64,000 bases of DNA from Terriglobales bacterium (lineage in GTDB: Bacteria > Acidobacteriota > Terriglobia > Terriglobales > Acidobacteriaceae): contig DATMXP010000014.1 in NCBI GenBank assembly GCA_035561515.1, forward strand, positions 62,001 to 126,000. Direction: 5' to 3'. Shown in pieces: positions 16,458 through 27,315 of this stretch (position 1 is its first letter; each line of letters opens with the position of its first letter). Below the pieces are notes generated by a model. That model searched no databases. It was given only the letters and a program-made list of their open reading frames with translations, and was not told where the DNA came from. Both the position numbers and the translations under genes were made by a program.

Positions 16458-19400
16458 ATGCGCGCCTATCGCGCGGTTGCGCTCGCGGTTTTCGTCTTCA
16501 TCTCGCTCTTATCTTTCGCACAGGAAGAGAAGGTCGGTTACTTCTCGCTGAACTCCAGCCGAACCTACGCTCCGGGCCAGAAGGTCACCGTGGACATGTG
16601 GGCCCAAAACGTCGAGACGCTCGAGTTCCGCGTCTATCGCGTCAACGACCCCGTCAAGTTCTTCAAAGATCTCGACGACGCCCACCAGTTCGGCGGCCGG
16701 GTGCCCGCTCCTCCTCACAAGCTCACCTGGCTGGAACGCTTCCACGACTGGAAGCGCGGCATCTACTCGTGGATCCGCGACTTCTTCCGCGCACAGTTCA
16801 CCGCAGAGAATCGCCGTGTAATCCGTGAGCGTCGGACCGCGACCAGGCAGCAGCCGCAAACTCCCGCCCAGGTCTTCGCGCAGATACCGATCCTGAACTC
16901 GCAGCAACTCGTTGCCACGTGGAAGCAAAACGTTCCCTCCGGACGTGAACGATGGGAAACGGAAGTCGTCAATGTTCCGGTGAAGGACCGAGGCGTTTAT
17001 CTGGTTGAAGCTACCGACGGCAAGCTGCGCGCCTACACCATCGTCATTGTCAGCCAGATGGCGATCGTCACCAAAACTGCTCCCGGAACCGTTCTCGCCT
17101 TCGTGGTTGACCGCCAGTCGAGCCAGCCAGTCACGAACGCGCAGACTTACTTCTTCATCAATCGCAACCAGAGTGGACAGCAAGTCACTGACAACGACGG
17201 TCTCGCCCAAATTGCCGTAACTGAAGCGCATCCCGAAAACGTGCTGGTAATGGCCCGCACCAAGGACGACTTCGCCGTCAGCTCGCCGTGGTCCTACTGG
17301 ATGAGCACCGACCCGGCCCGCTCGCTCACCACTTACGTCTATACCGATCGTCCCGTCTACCGTCCGGGTGATACCGTCCACTTCAAGGCCATTCTGCGCA
17401 CGCGTTCGGGATTCACCTACCAGGCTCGGGCAAATACTGAATTCAACGTCAACATCACCGACGTGGAAGGAAAAGACGTCCTCACCAAGACCGTGAAGTC
17501 TTCCTCCCTGGGAACGTTGAATGGCGAATACGCCATCCCGCTCAACGCCTCGCTTGGTGACTACAACATCCAGGTACGCCGCGGCGAATCGTACACATCG
17601 GGTGGCAGCTTCGCCGTGGAGGAATACAAGAAGCCCGAATATGAAGTTCGTGTGGTCCCTGACAGCAAACGCGTGCTGCAAGGGCAACCGATTCAGGCCA
17701 CCATTGAAGCCCGCTACTACTTCGGCGAGCCGGTAGCAAACGCCAAAGTCACCTGGGTTGTCCACCAGAATCGCGTCTCAAACAGCCTGTACACCTGGGA
17801 AGACGACGAGGATTATTCCGAGTACGGTGGTGAAGGAGAAGGTGAAGGCGGCGACAGCGAGAACTATTACTACGGCGAGCAAACCGAAGAGAAGACCGGG
17901 ACGCTCGACGCTGATGGCAAGTTGCGCATCTCCCTGCCCACCACCTTCGACGCGAGCAGAAAGTCGGACATCAGCTATCGCATTGAAGCTCGTGTGACCG
18001 ACGAGGGTAATCGCGAGATTACTGGCCGCAACTACATCCTTGCCACATACGGCAGCTTCAAGATCGGCGCCAACCCAACCAGTTACGTGTACGAAGTCGG
18101 CAAAACCGCACAGATCAACGTCGATGCCCGCGACTACGACGGCAAGCCGATTCAGACCGCTTTTCACATCATTGTTCGTACCTGGGATTACCGCTCCCGG
18201 AGCGGTGACGAAGTTTTCGCCGCCGATGGCCAGACAGATGCCAACGGCCACGCGGAGGTCAGCATCCCGATCACCCGAGGCGGTTCGCTGCGCGCGATCG
18301 TAACCGCCGCCACTCCGGAAAATCGGCAACTCGAAGACACTGCTTACCTGTGGGTTCCCGACCGCAACTGGTATTGGGGAGGCTCAAGCGAACGCATCCA
18401 GATTGTCCCCGACCAGAAGTCTTACAAGCCCGGGGACACCGCGAAACTTCTCATCATGGCCGGTCCCGATCCCGTAAGTATTCTCGTGACCACTGAAGGC
18501 ATGGGACTTCACAGCCGTCAGGTCATCAGGAGCAAGGGCGGGCCCATCACCGTTGATGTCCCGGTTCGTACGGAATACGCGCCCAACTTCTTCGTCAGCG
18601 CCGCTTACATCAAGGACAACGCGCTGCACACCGGATCGAAGAGCATCAATGTTCCGCCTGATGCCTACAAGCTGAACGTTCAGATTCAGCCTTCGAAACC
18701 GCAGTTCCAGCCCGGCGAAGCAGCCTCATACACCATTGTTGCCAAAGACTCGAATGGCAAACCGGTCAGCGGCGAGTTCAGTATTGGTGTGGTTGACGAA
18801 GCCATTTACGCGATTCGTCCGGAAGCCACCACCGATATCCTGAAGTTCTTCTACGGACGCACTTTCAATCGGGTGAACACCGACAGCTCGCTCTCGTACT
18901 ACTTCCGTGGCGAGGCCGGCAAGAAGCAGATGCGTCTCGCCGAAGTGAAGCGGCGCAACTGGCTGGCACAGATTAAGCCCGAGCGACTCGTTCAACCTAA
19001 GATCCGCAAGGCATTTCCCGACACCGCCTTCTGGGTCGCCGACGTCCGTACTGGAGCCGATGGCCGTGCCACCGTGAAATTCAGCTTCCCCGATTCGCTC
19101 ACTGCATGGCGAGCGACCGCACGCGGCGTCACCGCCGACACCAAAGTCGGCAGCGCCGTCGAGAAGGTGATCGTTCGCAAGAACGTCATGGTGCGCCTGG
19201 TCGTGCCCCGCTTCTTCCGGCAGGGCGATCAGGTCACAATCTCGGCAATCGTCCACAACTATTTGCCTGCGGCAAAAATGGCACGCGTCTCCATGGACCT
19301 GAAAGGCCTGCAAGTGCTGGAAGGCTCCACGCGAGACGTGAATGTTCCCAGCCGCGGCGAAGTGAAAGTCGACTGGCGCGTGAAGGCCGACAATGTTCTC

Positions 19401-21098
19401 CAAAGCACCGTGCTCGCCAAGGCGCTCACCAATGAAGAGTCCGATGCCATGGAGTTGTCGCTGCCTGTCATCCCCTATGGCGTGAAGATGGCGGTTCCGC
19501 AGTCTGGTTCGCTCAACAGCACCACTGGCGAGATCACCCAGGAGATCAACTTCCCGCAGCGCAGCGAACCCAGCGGACGCTTCCTGCAAGTCGATCTGTC
19601 ACCCTCTGCCGCCGGTGCCATCTTCGGCGCGTTGCAATACCTCACTTCTTATCCGTACGGCTGCACCGAGCAGACGATGTCCAGTTTCCTTCCCAACATC
19701 ATCGTGGCCGATGCGGTGAAACAACTCGGCTTGAAGCCGCAGATGGACGAGAAGGAACTAAACGCCAAAATCGAAGCCGGTCTGAAGCGTCTCTATGACT
19801 ATCAGCACGAAGACGGTGGTTGGGGATGGTGGCAAACTGACGATAGCCACGTGTTCATGTCTACCTATGTGCTCGCCGGATTGAGCCAGGCAAAGCAGGT
19901 CGGGTACAACGTTGAGCAGGACCGCGTCACTCGCGCGCAGGGCTGGGTCAGGCAAACCTTCGATAACGATAAGAAGATCATTGCCGACCTTCGCGCCTAC
20001 ATGGCCTATTCGCTCATGCTGAGCGGAGCTAACGACAAGGCCATCCTCGACTCGGTTTGGAAGCAGCGTTCAGAACTTAGCCCTTATGGCGCCGCCATGC
20101 TCGGCCTCGCCATGGATCTCGTGAAAGATTCGCGTACAACGGAGCTTGCCACAATCGTAGAGAAAGGCGCCGTCACCGACGAGCAAACGGCGCACTGGAG
20201 CTTGAACCGCGATCCAATGCTCGACTTCGAGACCGACGCCAGCCCAGAAGCGACAGCGTTCGCCGCGAAGTTCCTCAGCAAAGTCCGGCCGGAAAGCGCG
20301 CTGCTTCCAAAGGCCGCATTCTGGCTGGTCATGCATCGCAACGAGGGATACTGGTGGAACTCGACGAAGCAAACTGCTTTTGTCGTGTACGGGCTCACGG
20401 ACTTCTTGAAGCAGAGCGGGGAACTGAAGCCCAGCTTTTCCGTCGAGGTGCTGGTCAACGACCGTCAGATCATCTCGCACCGCTTCACCGAAGCCGATGC
20501 GTTTGGAGCCAGCGCCGTCATGCTTCGCCTTACCCCCGAACAACTCGGGCAGAACAACCGTGTCATCATCCGGAAGAAGGGGCAGGGCCGCCTCTACTGG
20601 TCGCTGCGCGGCGAGTACTACTCCGACGAGAAGAAGCTCACGAATGTGGGCTCCTTCAACCTGACGCTCGCGCGCGAGTACTTCAAGCTCTCTCCCGTGC
20701 GCGAAAACGGCTCGGTGAAGTACAAGCTGGAATCGCTAAGTGGGCCGGTGCAGGTCGGTGACACGCTCGCTGTGCGGCTTACCGTCTCCGGTTCTGATTG
20801 GAAGTACCTGATGATCGAGGACCCGATTCCACCCGGCACCGAGTTCATCGAGCACGACAACCTATATACGCTGAAAGATCAGCCTCGCTGGTGGAGTTGG
20901 TACTTCACGCGACGTGAGTTCCACGACGACCGTGCCGCATTCTTCACCACCTACTTCTGGCGTGGCGCCCGCGAATATGTGTACATGCTGAAGGTGGTGA
21001 ACCCCGGCGTGTTCCGCGTGAGTCCGGGCAAAGTGGAACCGATGTACCAGCCGTCCTATTTTGCGACTAGCGATCCGCTGACGCTGGAGGTCAAATGA
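16458..21098 (+). CDS. Bacterial alpha-2-macroglobulin (YfaS-like) with intact thioester motif
   Basis: A 1546-residue secreted bacterial alpha-2-macroglobulin, thought to trap foreign proteases in the periplasm through a bait region and a reactive thioester. It has a signal peptide (residues 1-22), MG-type beta domains in series, the conserved YRPGDTVHFKAILR block (MG2), an alpha-2-macroglobulin core (FPDTAFWVADVRTGADGRA) and the thioester CTEQ at Cys1069-Gln1072 inside YGCTEQTMSSF, followed by a toroid of helices (YQHEDGGWGWW). The first Cys is not preceded by a lipobox, so it is probably soluble. An acidic, Gly- and Tyr-rich insert (about residues 447-480) interrupts an MG domain. Operon with DUF1175 upstream and, by ATGA overlap, a membrane protein downstream. 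Confidence 0.93.
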   Translation: MRAYRAVALAVFVFISLLSFAQEEKVGYFSLNSSRTYAPGQKVTVDMWAQNVETLEFRVYRVNDPVKFFKDLDDAHQFGGRVPAPPHKLTWLERFHDWKRGIYSWIRDFFRAQFTAENRRVIRERRTATRQQPQTPAQVFAQIPILNSQQLVATWKQNVPSGRERWETEVVNVPVKDRGVYLVEATDGKLRAYTIVIVSQMAIVTKTAPGTVLAFVVDRQSSQPVTNAQTYFFINRNQSGQQVTDNDGLAQIAVTEAHPENVLVMARTKDDFAVSSPWSYWMSTDPARSLTTYVYTDRPVYRPGDTVHFKAILRTRSGFTYQARANTEFNVNITDVEGKDVLTKTVKSSSLGTLNGEYAIPLNASLGDYNIQVRRGESYTSGGSFAVEEYKKPEYEVRVVPDSKRVLQGQPIQATIEARYYFGEPVANAKVTWVVHQNRVSNSLYTWEDDEDYSEYGGEGEGEGGDSENYYYGEQTEEKTGTLDADGKLRISLPTTFDASRKSDISYRIEARVTDEGNREITGRNYILATYGSFKIGANPTSYVYEVGKTAQINVDARDYDGKPIQTAFHIIVRTWDYRSRSGDEVFAADGQTDANGHAEVSIPITRGGSLRAIVTAATPENRQLEDTAYLWVPDRNWYWGGSSERIQIVPDQKSYKPGDTAKLLIMAGPDPVSILVTTEGMGLHSRQVIRSKGGPITVDVPVRTEYAPNFFVSAAYIKDNALHTGSKSINVPPDAYKLNVQIQPSKPQFQPGEAASYTIVAKDSNGKPVSGEFSIGVVDEAIYAIRPEATTDILKFFYGRTFNRVNTDSSLSYYFRGEAGKKQMRLAEVKRRNWLAQIKPERLVQPKIRKAFPDTAFWVADVRTGADGRATVKFSFPDSLTAWRATARGVTADTKVGSAVEKVIVRKNVMVRLVVPRFFRQGDQVTISAIVHNYLPAAKMARVSMDLKGLQVLEGSTRDVNVPSRGEVKVDWRVKADNVLQSTVLAKALTNEESDAMELSLPVIPYGVKMAVPQSGSLNSTTGEITQEINFPQRSEPSGRFLQVDLSPSAAGAIFGALQYLTSYPYGCTEQTMSSFLPNIIVADAVKQLGLKPQMDEKELNAKIEAGLKRLYDYQHEDGGWGWWQTDDSHVFMSTYVLAGLSQAKQVGYNVEQDRVTRAQGWVRQTFDNDKKIIADLRAYMAYSLMLSGANDKAILDSVWKQRSELSPYGAAMLGLAMDLVKDSRTTELATIVEKGAVTDEQTAHWSLNRDPMLDFETDASPEATAFAAKFLSKVRPESALLPKAAFWLVMHRNEGYWWNSTKQTAFVVYGLTDFLKQSGELKPSFSVEVLVNDRQIISHRFTEADAFGASAVMLRLTPEQLGQNNRVIIRKKGQGRLYWSLRGEYYSDEKKLTNVGSFNLTLAREYFKLSPVRENGSVKYKLESLSGPVQVGDTLAVRLTVSGSDWKYLMIEDPIPPGTEFIEHDNLYTLKDQPRWWSWYFTRREFHDDRAAFFTTYFWRGAREYVYMLKVVNPGVFRVSPGKVEPMYQPSYFATSDPLTLEVK

Positions 21099-21919
21099 AC
21101 CCCCGCATGACTGATTTCGAACGTGATTCGCTCCTGGCAGTCCTGCACAGTAAGGGTGTATGGCTGATTCACGTCATTGTGAATGCCCTGCTAATACTGT
21201 CGTTTTTCTATTGGACACGCATTCCCGACGAGCGCGGATGGCAGTTCACCATGAGCGTCATCAGCGGCCTGAGCATCGTCTTCATCACCCTCTGGCTGCA
21301 CAGCGCCACCTTCGATTACTTCCGCCTGGCACCGCGATCGTTCAAAGTGTCGCTTCGTCGTGCCGTGACGCGCATTCCAGCGTTTCTGGTTTGGACCTTG
21401 ATCTTCGGATTTGTGCTCTGGGCCATCTCGTTGCTCTGGAACTACGACGAGCAGATCGGGGCCTGGGCCCGCCACACATTTCCTGAATTCCTGCGGCGCC
21501 AGATCAGTCCGCGCTCAGTAATCTCCGCCGCCAACGGAGCGGTCTTCTTCCTCTGCTTCTTCCTCTGGCCAATCTTCTTTGTCCCGGTCGGGGCGCAGGT
21601 TGCGACTCGCGGGCTTCGCGGTTTCTTCACGGCTGCCGCTTTCCGTCCCGTGAGGGAACTGCGCTTCTGGATCGCCTACGCCGTCTGCTTCGTCATCGGC
21701 GCATATCTGCCCTACCGGCTCGCTTGGATGACGCCCGACAAGCCTTCGTCGCTGAATGCACAAACCTGGAGCATGGTGATGCGACTCGGGTTGGGGTACC
21801 TGTTGTTGGTGACTGCGTGGCTGGTACTGTGTGCCGCGATCATGCGGGCGAGCGAAGGAGAAACGGAAACAAGCGTGGAACCGGAAACGGAACCGGTTAC
21901 TGCGTCGCCGACAAAGTAG
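21095..21919 (+). CDS. Multi-pass membrane protein in the alpha-2-macroglobulin operon
   Basis: A 274-residue protein with about six hydrophobic segments (near residues 24-45, 52-70, 90-118, 150-172, 195-215 and 228-252) and an acidic Thr/Glu-rich tail. Its ATG overlaps the stop of the alpha-2-macroglobulin gene (ATGA at 21095), so it is translationally coupled and probably works with it, but the family is not recognised. Its 3' end overlaps the convergent SpoIID gene by 23 bases. Confidence 0.7.
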   Translation: MNPRMTDFERDSLLAVLHSKGVWLIHVIVNALLILSFFYWTRIPDERGWQFTMSVISGLSIVFITLWLHSATFDYFRLAPRSFKVSLRRAVTRIPAFLVWTLIFGFVLWAISLLWNYDEQIGAWARHTFPEFLRRQISPRSVISAANGAVFFLCFFLWPIFFVPVGAQVATRGLRGFFTAAAFRPVRELRFWIAYAVCFVIGAYLPYRLAWMTPDKPSSLNAQTWSMVMRLGLGYLLLVTAWLVLCAAIMRASEGETETSVEPETEPVTASPTK

Positions 21920-23516
21920 GCACTCCAGACTTCACCCAGTCGAGCACCTTCGGCAGTCCATACCGTTGAACCGCGTCGGCAACCGCACTGGCGCAATCCC
22001 GGTATGCCGCTCTCATCTCGGCCTCCGTGCGTAGAGAGTGTAGCCGCCGCTCCAGCGCAACAACGTCAACTTTCGCGGGCCGCGCTGTTGCCCGATTGCT
22101 CAAGTAGATGGCAAGACCTTCCCGCAGCCACAGCGGCGAATCACCTCGCGCCTGCGATTCAATCAACATATGCAGAAACTCGTGTCGCAGCGTCGACTCC
22201 AGCGCCCCCGTCCGCTGCAATGTGCTCAGTGGCTGTAAACGAATCACGTTGCCCCTTGTGCTTGCGGCCACCCATCCGGGTTCTCCCGTTGCGTCGCGAT
22301 AAATTCCGATCGTCGGATAGACCTTCACCTGTGGACGCCCGCTCACCTTCCACGGCGTCGCGTTCTGCGCGAAGCTGAATGCGCGTTCCACTACTGGAAT
22401 CAGTGTTGCAGCGTCATTGCGGTTGGTGGTGACGACATCCACCGATGCCCCCGGCAACTTCTCCCATGCCAGCCCTTGCGCGTTCAGTCCGAGCGCAGTT
22501 CCCGGATAGTAGTACGCAAGGATCTCGCGATAGCTCTTGCCTCTCGCGCCCATCGCATCGGCTCCGGTCTGGCACAGACCCACACCATGTCCCTGTCCGC
22601 GCCCCCGGAATGCAATACGATCTCCGCGATCTTCCATCTGGTAGAGGTCACTTCGAATCTTGTCCCATCCAAGAGCACGCCCAATCCCCAGGCGAAAATC
22701 CACGGCGCTCATCGGTCGCCCATTCACCAGCACCTTCGCCGTCCGCCCCGAACCTGTCCGTTCCGCCACGCTCAGCGTATTCACCGGACGCCCAAGCGCG
22801 CGAGCCAGATCGGCCTTCGCGATCTCCGCCCGCCACTCATCCGTGCGCGAGCAGTAGTCGTCCTGATGCCGTCGCAGGTAGGGCGCGCGCAACGTGGGTT
22901 CCAGCGCACTCGCGTCCTCCAGTTCGCCGCCGCAACTCCGGTGATAGTACGTAGCGGCCGGCCTTCCTTCGAACCACAATAGTTCACCTTCGGTGGCAGA
23001 GACAGCAGCGCGCATTCGCGCCGACTCGTTCCCCAATCGGACATCCTGACAGTGCGTCGTATCGCAGAAGTCAAAGCCTTCCAGTTTGTGTCGCGAGCCG
23101 AACCTCATCGCGTAAGTACGGGCTGCCACTGCCATCGACTTCAGCGCTTCATCCGACTTGAATCCGCCGCTCTCGCCCTGTAATACGGCAGTGACGTAAT
23201 CTTCCAGCGGCATTGTCAGCGTCAAGAGCAGCACGCCCTGGCGTGATTCAACCTTCATTTCATCGCGCGTGACAAATGCCGGAAAGCCCGCCCCCGAAAT
23301 TCTCGCCGCTCCCGAAAGTGTGAAACTGCTCGCTGACGCGCCGCTCACTTCAACCGGCGCTCGCATCGCTTTGCCTTGCCAGGTTGCTCCCACCGGCTCA
23401 ACGAGGATCTTCTCCGGCGGATGCTGCCAGAACAGTCGCACCTTCACCATTCGCTGCTGTGCCTCGGCTGACACGCAAGCCAGCAACAGACACACCGTAG
23501 CGAACGCTACCTTCAT
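21897..23516 (-). CDS. SpoIID/LytB domain protein fused to a gluzincin-type metallopeptidase domain
   Basis: A 539-residue secreted protein with signal peptide MKVAFATVCLLLACVSAEA. The first two thirds form a SpoIID domain (LEDYVTAVLQGESGG, with the usual Glu; SMAVAARTYA; TYYHRSCGG; RGRGQGHGVGLCQTGADAM). SpoIID enzymes cut denuded glycan strands. The last 150 residues carry HEFLH (445-449) and Glu466 in LREGLAIYL, the pattern of peptidase-MA-like gluzincins. The start at 23516 shares one base with the stop of the upstream transpeptidase gene (TGATG), so the two are coupled. The fusion suggests a combined peptidoglycan and protein hydrolase in the periplasm; activity is inferred. Confidence 0.8.
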   Translation of the reverse strand: MKVAFATVCLLLACVSAEAQQRMVKVRLFWQHPPEKILVEPVGATWQGKAMRAPVEVSGASASSFTLSGAARISGAGFPAFVTRDEMKVESRQGVLLLTLTMPLEDYVTAVLQGESGGFKSDEALKSMAVAARTYAMRFGSRHKLEGFDFCDTTHCQDVRLGNESARMRAAVSATEGELLWFEGRPAATYYHRSCGGELEDASALEPTLRAPYLRRHQDDYCSRTDEWRAEIAKADLARALGRPVNTLSVAERTGSGRTAKVLVNGRPMSAVDFRLGIGRALGWDKIRSDLYQMEDRGDRIAFRGRGQGHGVGLCQTGADAMGARGKSYREILAYYYPGTALGLNAQGLAWEKLPGASVDVVTTNRNDAATLIPVVERAFSFAQNATPWKVSGRPQVKVYPTIGIYRDATGEPGWVAASTRGNVIRLQPLSTLQRTGALESTLRHEFLHMLIESQARGDSPLWLREGLAIYLSNRATARPAKVDVVALERRLHSLRTEAEMRAAYRDCASAVADAVQRYGLPKVLDWVKSGVPTLSATQ

Positions 23517-24391
23517 CACCTTGCGCTCTGCTTCCATGCTTCGAAGATTTCACCTGCAATCGGAGCCGCATCGCCCGGCCCTGTTCCGCGCTCCAGGAAA
23601 ACGACGACCGTCACTTGCGGCTTGTCCGCTGGCGCGTATCCCGCGAACCACGCGTTTGTCCACGATCCGCCCTCTGTTCTCGAAGTGCCTGTCTTTCCTG
23701 CGACTTTCATTCCCTTTGGCGACGCCAGTCTTCCCATGCCGTACTCGGTCGAAGCCTCCAGTCCGGCGAATACCGTTCGCTCCGCCTTCCTCGCATCGGT
23801 CGAGGTACGCCGTAACGCAAGCGACCGAAACGCGGTCAGCAGTTCCAGCGGCGTGATCTTCATCTCGCCTTCGCCGATAGCCTGCAACTTGCGTTCCTCA
23901 TCGGTTCGCGCCAGTTTGATCGATCCTGTCGCCTCACCCTTCTGCAATCCGGTCGCCGAAGTGAACCCCGCCTTCGCAAACGCCTGCCGCAACTCCTCCG
24001 CCGTGAGGCGCGATCCTGAAGTCGCAAAGTAGTCATTGCACGAATACGCCAGCGCCGATACCGCCTGCAATGCGCCCGACTCCGGATGCGAACACGAAAG
24101 ATTGTGCCTCCCAACGCGCAGGTTCCGGCGGCACACAAACGACTCATTCGCGCGCACCTTGCCACTCTCGATTAGCGACAATAGCGTGAAGACCTTGAAG
24201 GTCGAACCCGGCCTTGCGAGCCGTCGAGCCGCGACTTCCGGGTGATAGGAGGCGAGGATTTTCCCGGAAGCGACGTTCATCACTACAGCCGTCCCCGAGC
24301 GCCCGCGCATCAACCGCGCCAGAGCCGCTTCCAGATCGGCGCCAAAACACGAAGGAATCAGAAAGAGAATGACTGCGAGCAGCCGGATCAC
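23516..24391 (-). CDS. Penicillin-binding transpeptidase-domain protein
   Basis: A 291-residue secreted serine acyltransferase of the penicillin-binding/class D beta-lactamase fold, with signal peptide (residues 1-17). All three active-site motifs are present: STFK (Ser63-Lys66), SCN (117-119) and KTGTS (from Lys233). It lacks the N-terminal dimerisation and glycosyltransferase domains of large PBPs, so it is a minimal transpeptidase-type domain. It is first in a two-gene unit with the SpoIID-peptidase fusion, convergent with the alpha-2-macroglobulin operon. Bacterial alpha-2-macroglobulins are often found near PBPs. Transpeptidase, carboxypeptidase or beta-lactamase activity cannot be separated from sequence alone. 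Confidence 0.82.
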   Translation of the reverse strand: MIRLLAVILFLIPSCFGADLEAALARLMRGRSGTAVVMNVASGKILASYHPEVAARRLARPGSTFKVFTLLSLIESGKVRANESFVCRRNLRVGRHNLSCSHPESGALQAVSALAYSCNDYFATSGSRLTAEELRQAFAKAGFTSATGLQKGEATGSIKLARTDEERKLQAIGEGEMKITPLELLTAFRSLALRRTSTDARKAERTVFAGLEASTEYGMGRLASPKGMKVAGKTGTSRTEGGSWTNAWFAGYAPADKPQVTVVVFLERGTGPGDAAPIAGEIFEAWKQSAR

Positions 24392-24423
24392 GCCGTGATT
24401 CTAACGCGGCCCGTCTATGGAGT

Positions 24424-25575
24424 TCACAGCTTCCGTAAACGCTCGCATGCATTTTCCAGATCGGATTGGGTTTTCGCGAAACAGAACCGGATCAGATTCT
24501 CGCCGGCGTCATCGTGATAGAACGCCCCGCCCGGCACTGTCGCCACGCCGGTCTTCTCCAGCAGGTACATCGATTTTGCCTTGCTGCTGTTGCCCGGCAG
24601 CTTCGACGCATCCGACAGAACGTAATACGCGCCGCTGGGAACGCTGGGCGTCAGCCCCACCTCATCCAGCGTCGAGCAGATCAGGTCTCGCTTCTTCGCG
24701 TACTCCGTCCGCAGTTCTCGATAGAAATCATCCTTCAGCAGCGCAATCCCCGCGGCCACCCCATGTTGCAGCGGTGCCGGTGCGCACACGTAGCACAGAT
24801 CGCTGTAGTACCCGATCGCATGGGCCCACCTCGCATCGGCCACTGCATACCCGATGCGCCAACCCGTAATGCTGAACGTCTTCGAGTATCCGGAAATCGT
24901 GATCGTGCGGTCTCTCATCCCGGGTAATGTGGCCATGCTCAGGTGTTGCAGGTCGTCATAAAGGAAGTACTCGTAAATCTCGTCCGTGATCACAAACAGG
25001 TCGTGCTTTTTCGCCAACTCCGCGATCGTCTCCAGTTCCGTACGACTGAACACTCTTCCCGACGGATTCGCCGGGGAGTTCACCACAATCGCGCGCGTTC
25101 TCGGCGTGATCGCCTTCTCCACGTCCTCCGGCCAAAACTTCCAGTCCGGCGCTTTCAGAGTCACATACACCGGGACCGCGTCCACCGAGAGCACTGTATG
25201 CAGGTGATATCCGTAATAAGGTTCGAAAAGGATCACCTCGTCTCCCGGATTCAGCAGCGCCAGGCACGCGCAGTAGAACGCGCCCGTCGATCCCGCCGTC
25301 ACCACCACTTCCTTTTCCGGATCGCAACCCACTCCGTTGAAGTCCAGCATCTTGCGCGCAATCTGCTGCCGCAGCGGATGTACCCCATCCAGTCGCGTAT
25401 ACGAGTTATGCCCCAGTTCAATCGCCTGCTCTGCCGCCTGCCGCACCTCGATCGGAACAGGTGTATCGCACACACCCTGCGCCAGGTTCACACCGCAAAC
25501 CTTCTCGCACTCCACCGACATCACACGTATTTCCGACTGCGCAATCCGCCCCGCGCGGGCACTTAATGACGGCAT
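24424..25575 (-). CDS. PLP-dependent class I/II aminotransferase
   Basis: A 383-residue fold-type I aminotransferase. Visible are SYTRLDGVHPLR, the glycine loop VVVTAGSTGAFYCACLAL, the NSPANPSGRVF loop, DEIYEYF with the PLP-ring Asp, the PLP-lysine motif SGYSKTFSITGWRIGY, and the C-terminal Arg region NLIRFCFAK. It resembles aspartate/aromatic and kynurenine-type aminotransferases, but substrate cannot be fixed. The start at 25575 (MPSLSARAGRIAQS) fits the family; an ATG six bases upstream is also possible. It stands alone on its strand. Confidence 0.87.
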   Translation of the reverse strand: MPSLSARAGRIAQSEIRVMSVECEKVCGVNLAQGVCDTPVPIEVRQAAEQAIELGHNSYTRLDGVHPLRQQIARKMLDFNGVGCDPEKEVVVTAGSTGAFYCACLALLNPGDEVILFEPYYGYHLHTVLSVDAVPVYVTLKAPDWKFWPEDVEKAITPRTRAIVVNSPANPSGRVFSRTELETIAELAKKHDLFVITDEIYEYFLYDDLQHLSMATLPGMRDRTITISGYSKTFSITGWRIGYAVADARWAHAIGYYSDLCYVCAPAPLQHGVAAGIALLKDDFYRELRTEYAKKRDLICSTLDEVGLTPSVPSGAYYVLSDASKLPGNSSKAKSMYLLEKTGVATVPGGAFYHDDAGENLIRFCFAKTQSDLENACERLRKL

Positions 25576-25736
25576 CCCCACACTCCTGCTATCGAGCTTA
25601 GCAAAATGCTGATTTGACCGTCGCGAAAGAACCTGCCCTCCCCTTTGCCGGTAGCGAACTCCATCTGGCGAGAGCGTTCATTTATTGAACATTCATCAAA
25701 TTCGCTTACTCTAAAGTTGAAGGTGAGAGGTATCGT

Positions 25737-25854
25737 ATGGAGCGCAACGACCGTCACAAAGTCCACGAACTTGATCCGGTCACTTTCTTCATTGTGACCG
25801 AACTTATGCGTGAAGAACGCATCGAATCAGGAACGGAGGAGAAGGCGATTTCCT

Positions 25855-25883
<29 letters not shown>
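25737..25883 (+). CDS. Small 48-residue acidic protein upstream of photolyase
   Basis: An ATG at 25737 preceded by AAGGTGAGAGG opens a 48-residue frame (ELDPVTFFIVTELMREERIE in the middle) rich in Glu. It overlaps the 5' part of the photolyase frame in a different register and ends at 25883, so the photolyase may start inside it by coupling. Composition looks coding, but the piece is short and no family is recognised. Confidence 0.4.
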
Positions 25884-27264
<1,381 letters not shown>

Positions 27265-27315
27265 CTTTTGCGTCTCCCCCAAACTTGCGAGAGAATAGAG
27301 TCAATAGGGTGAGGT

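Noticed and set aside
16509-17765. A 418-codon frame opposite the alpha-2-macroglobulin gene
   Set aside because: Antisense shadow of a conserved gene, no start context or domain.
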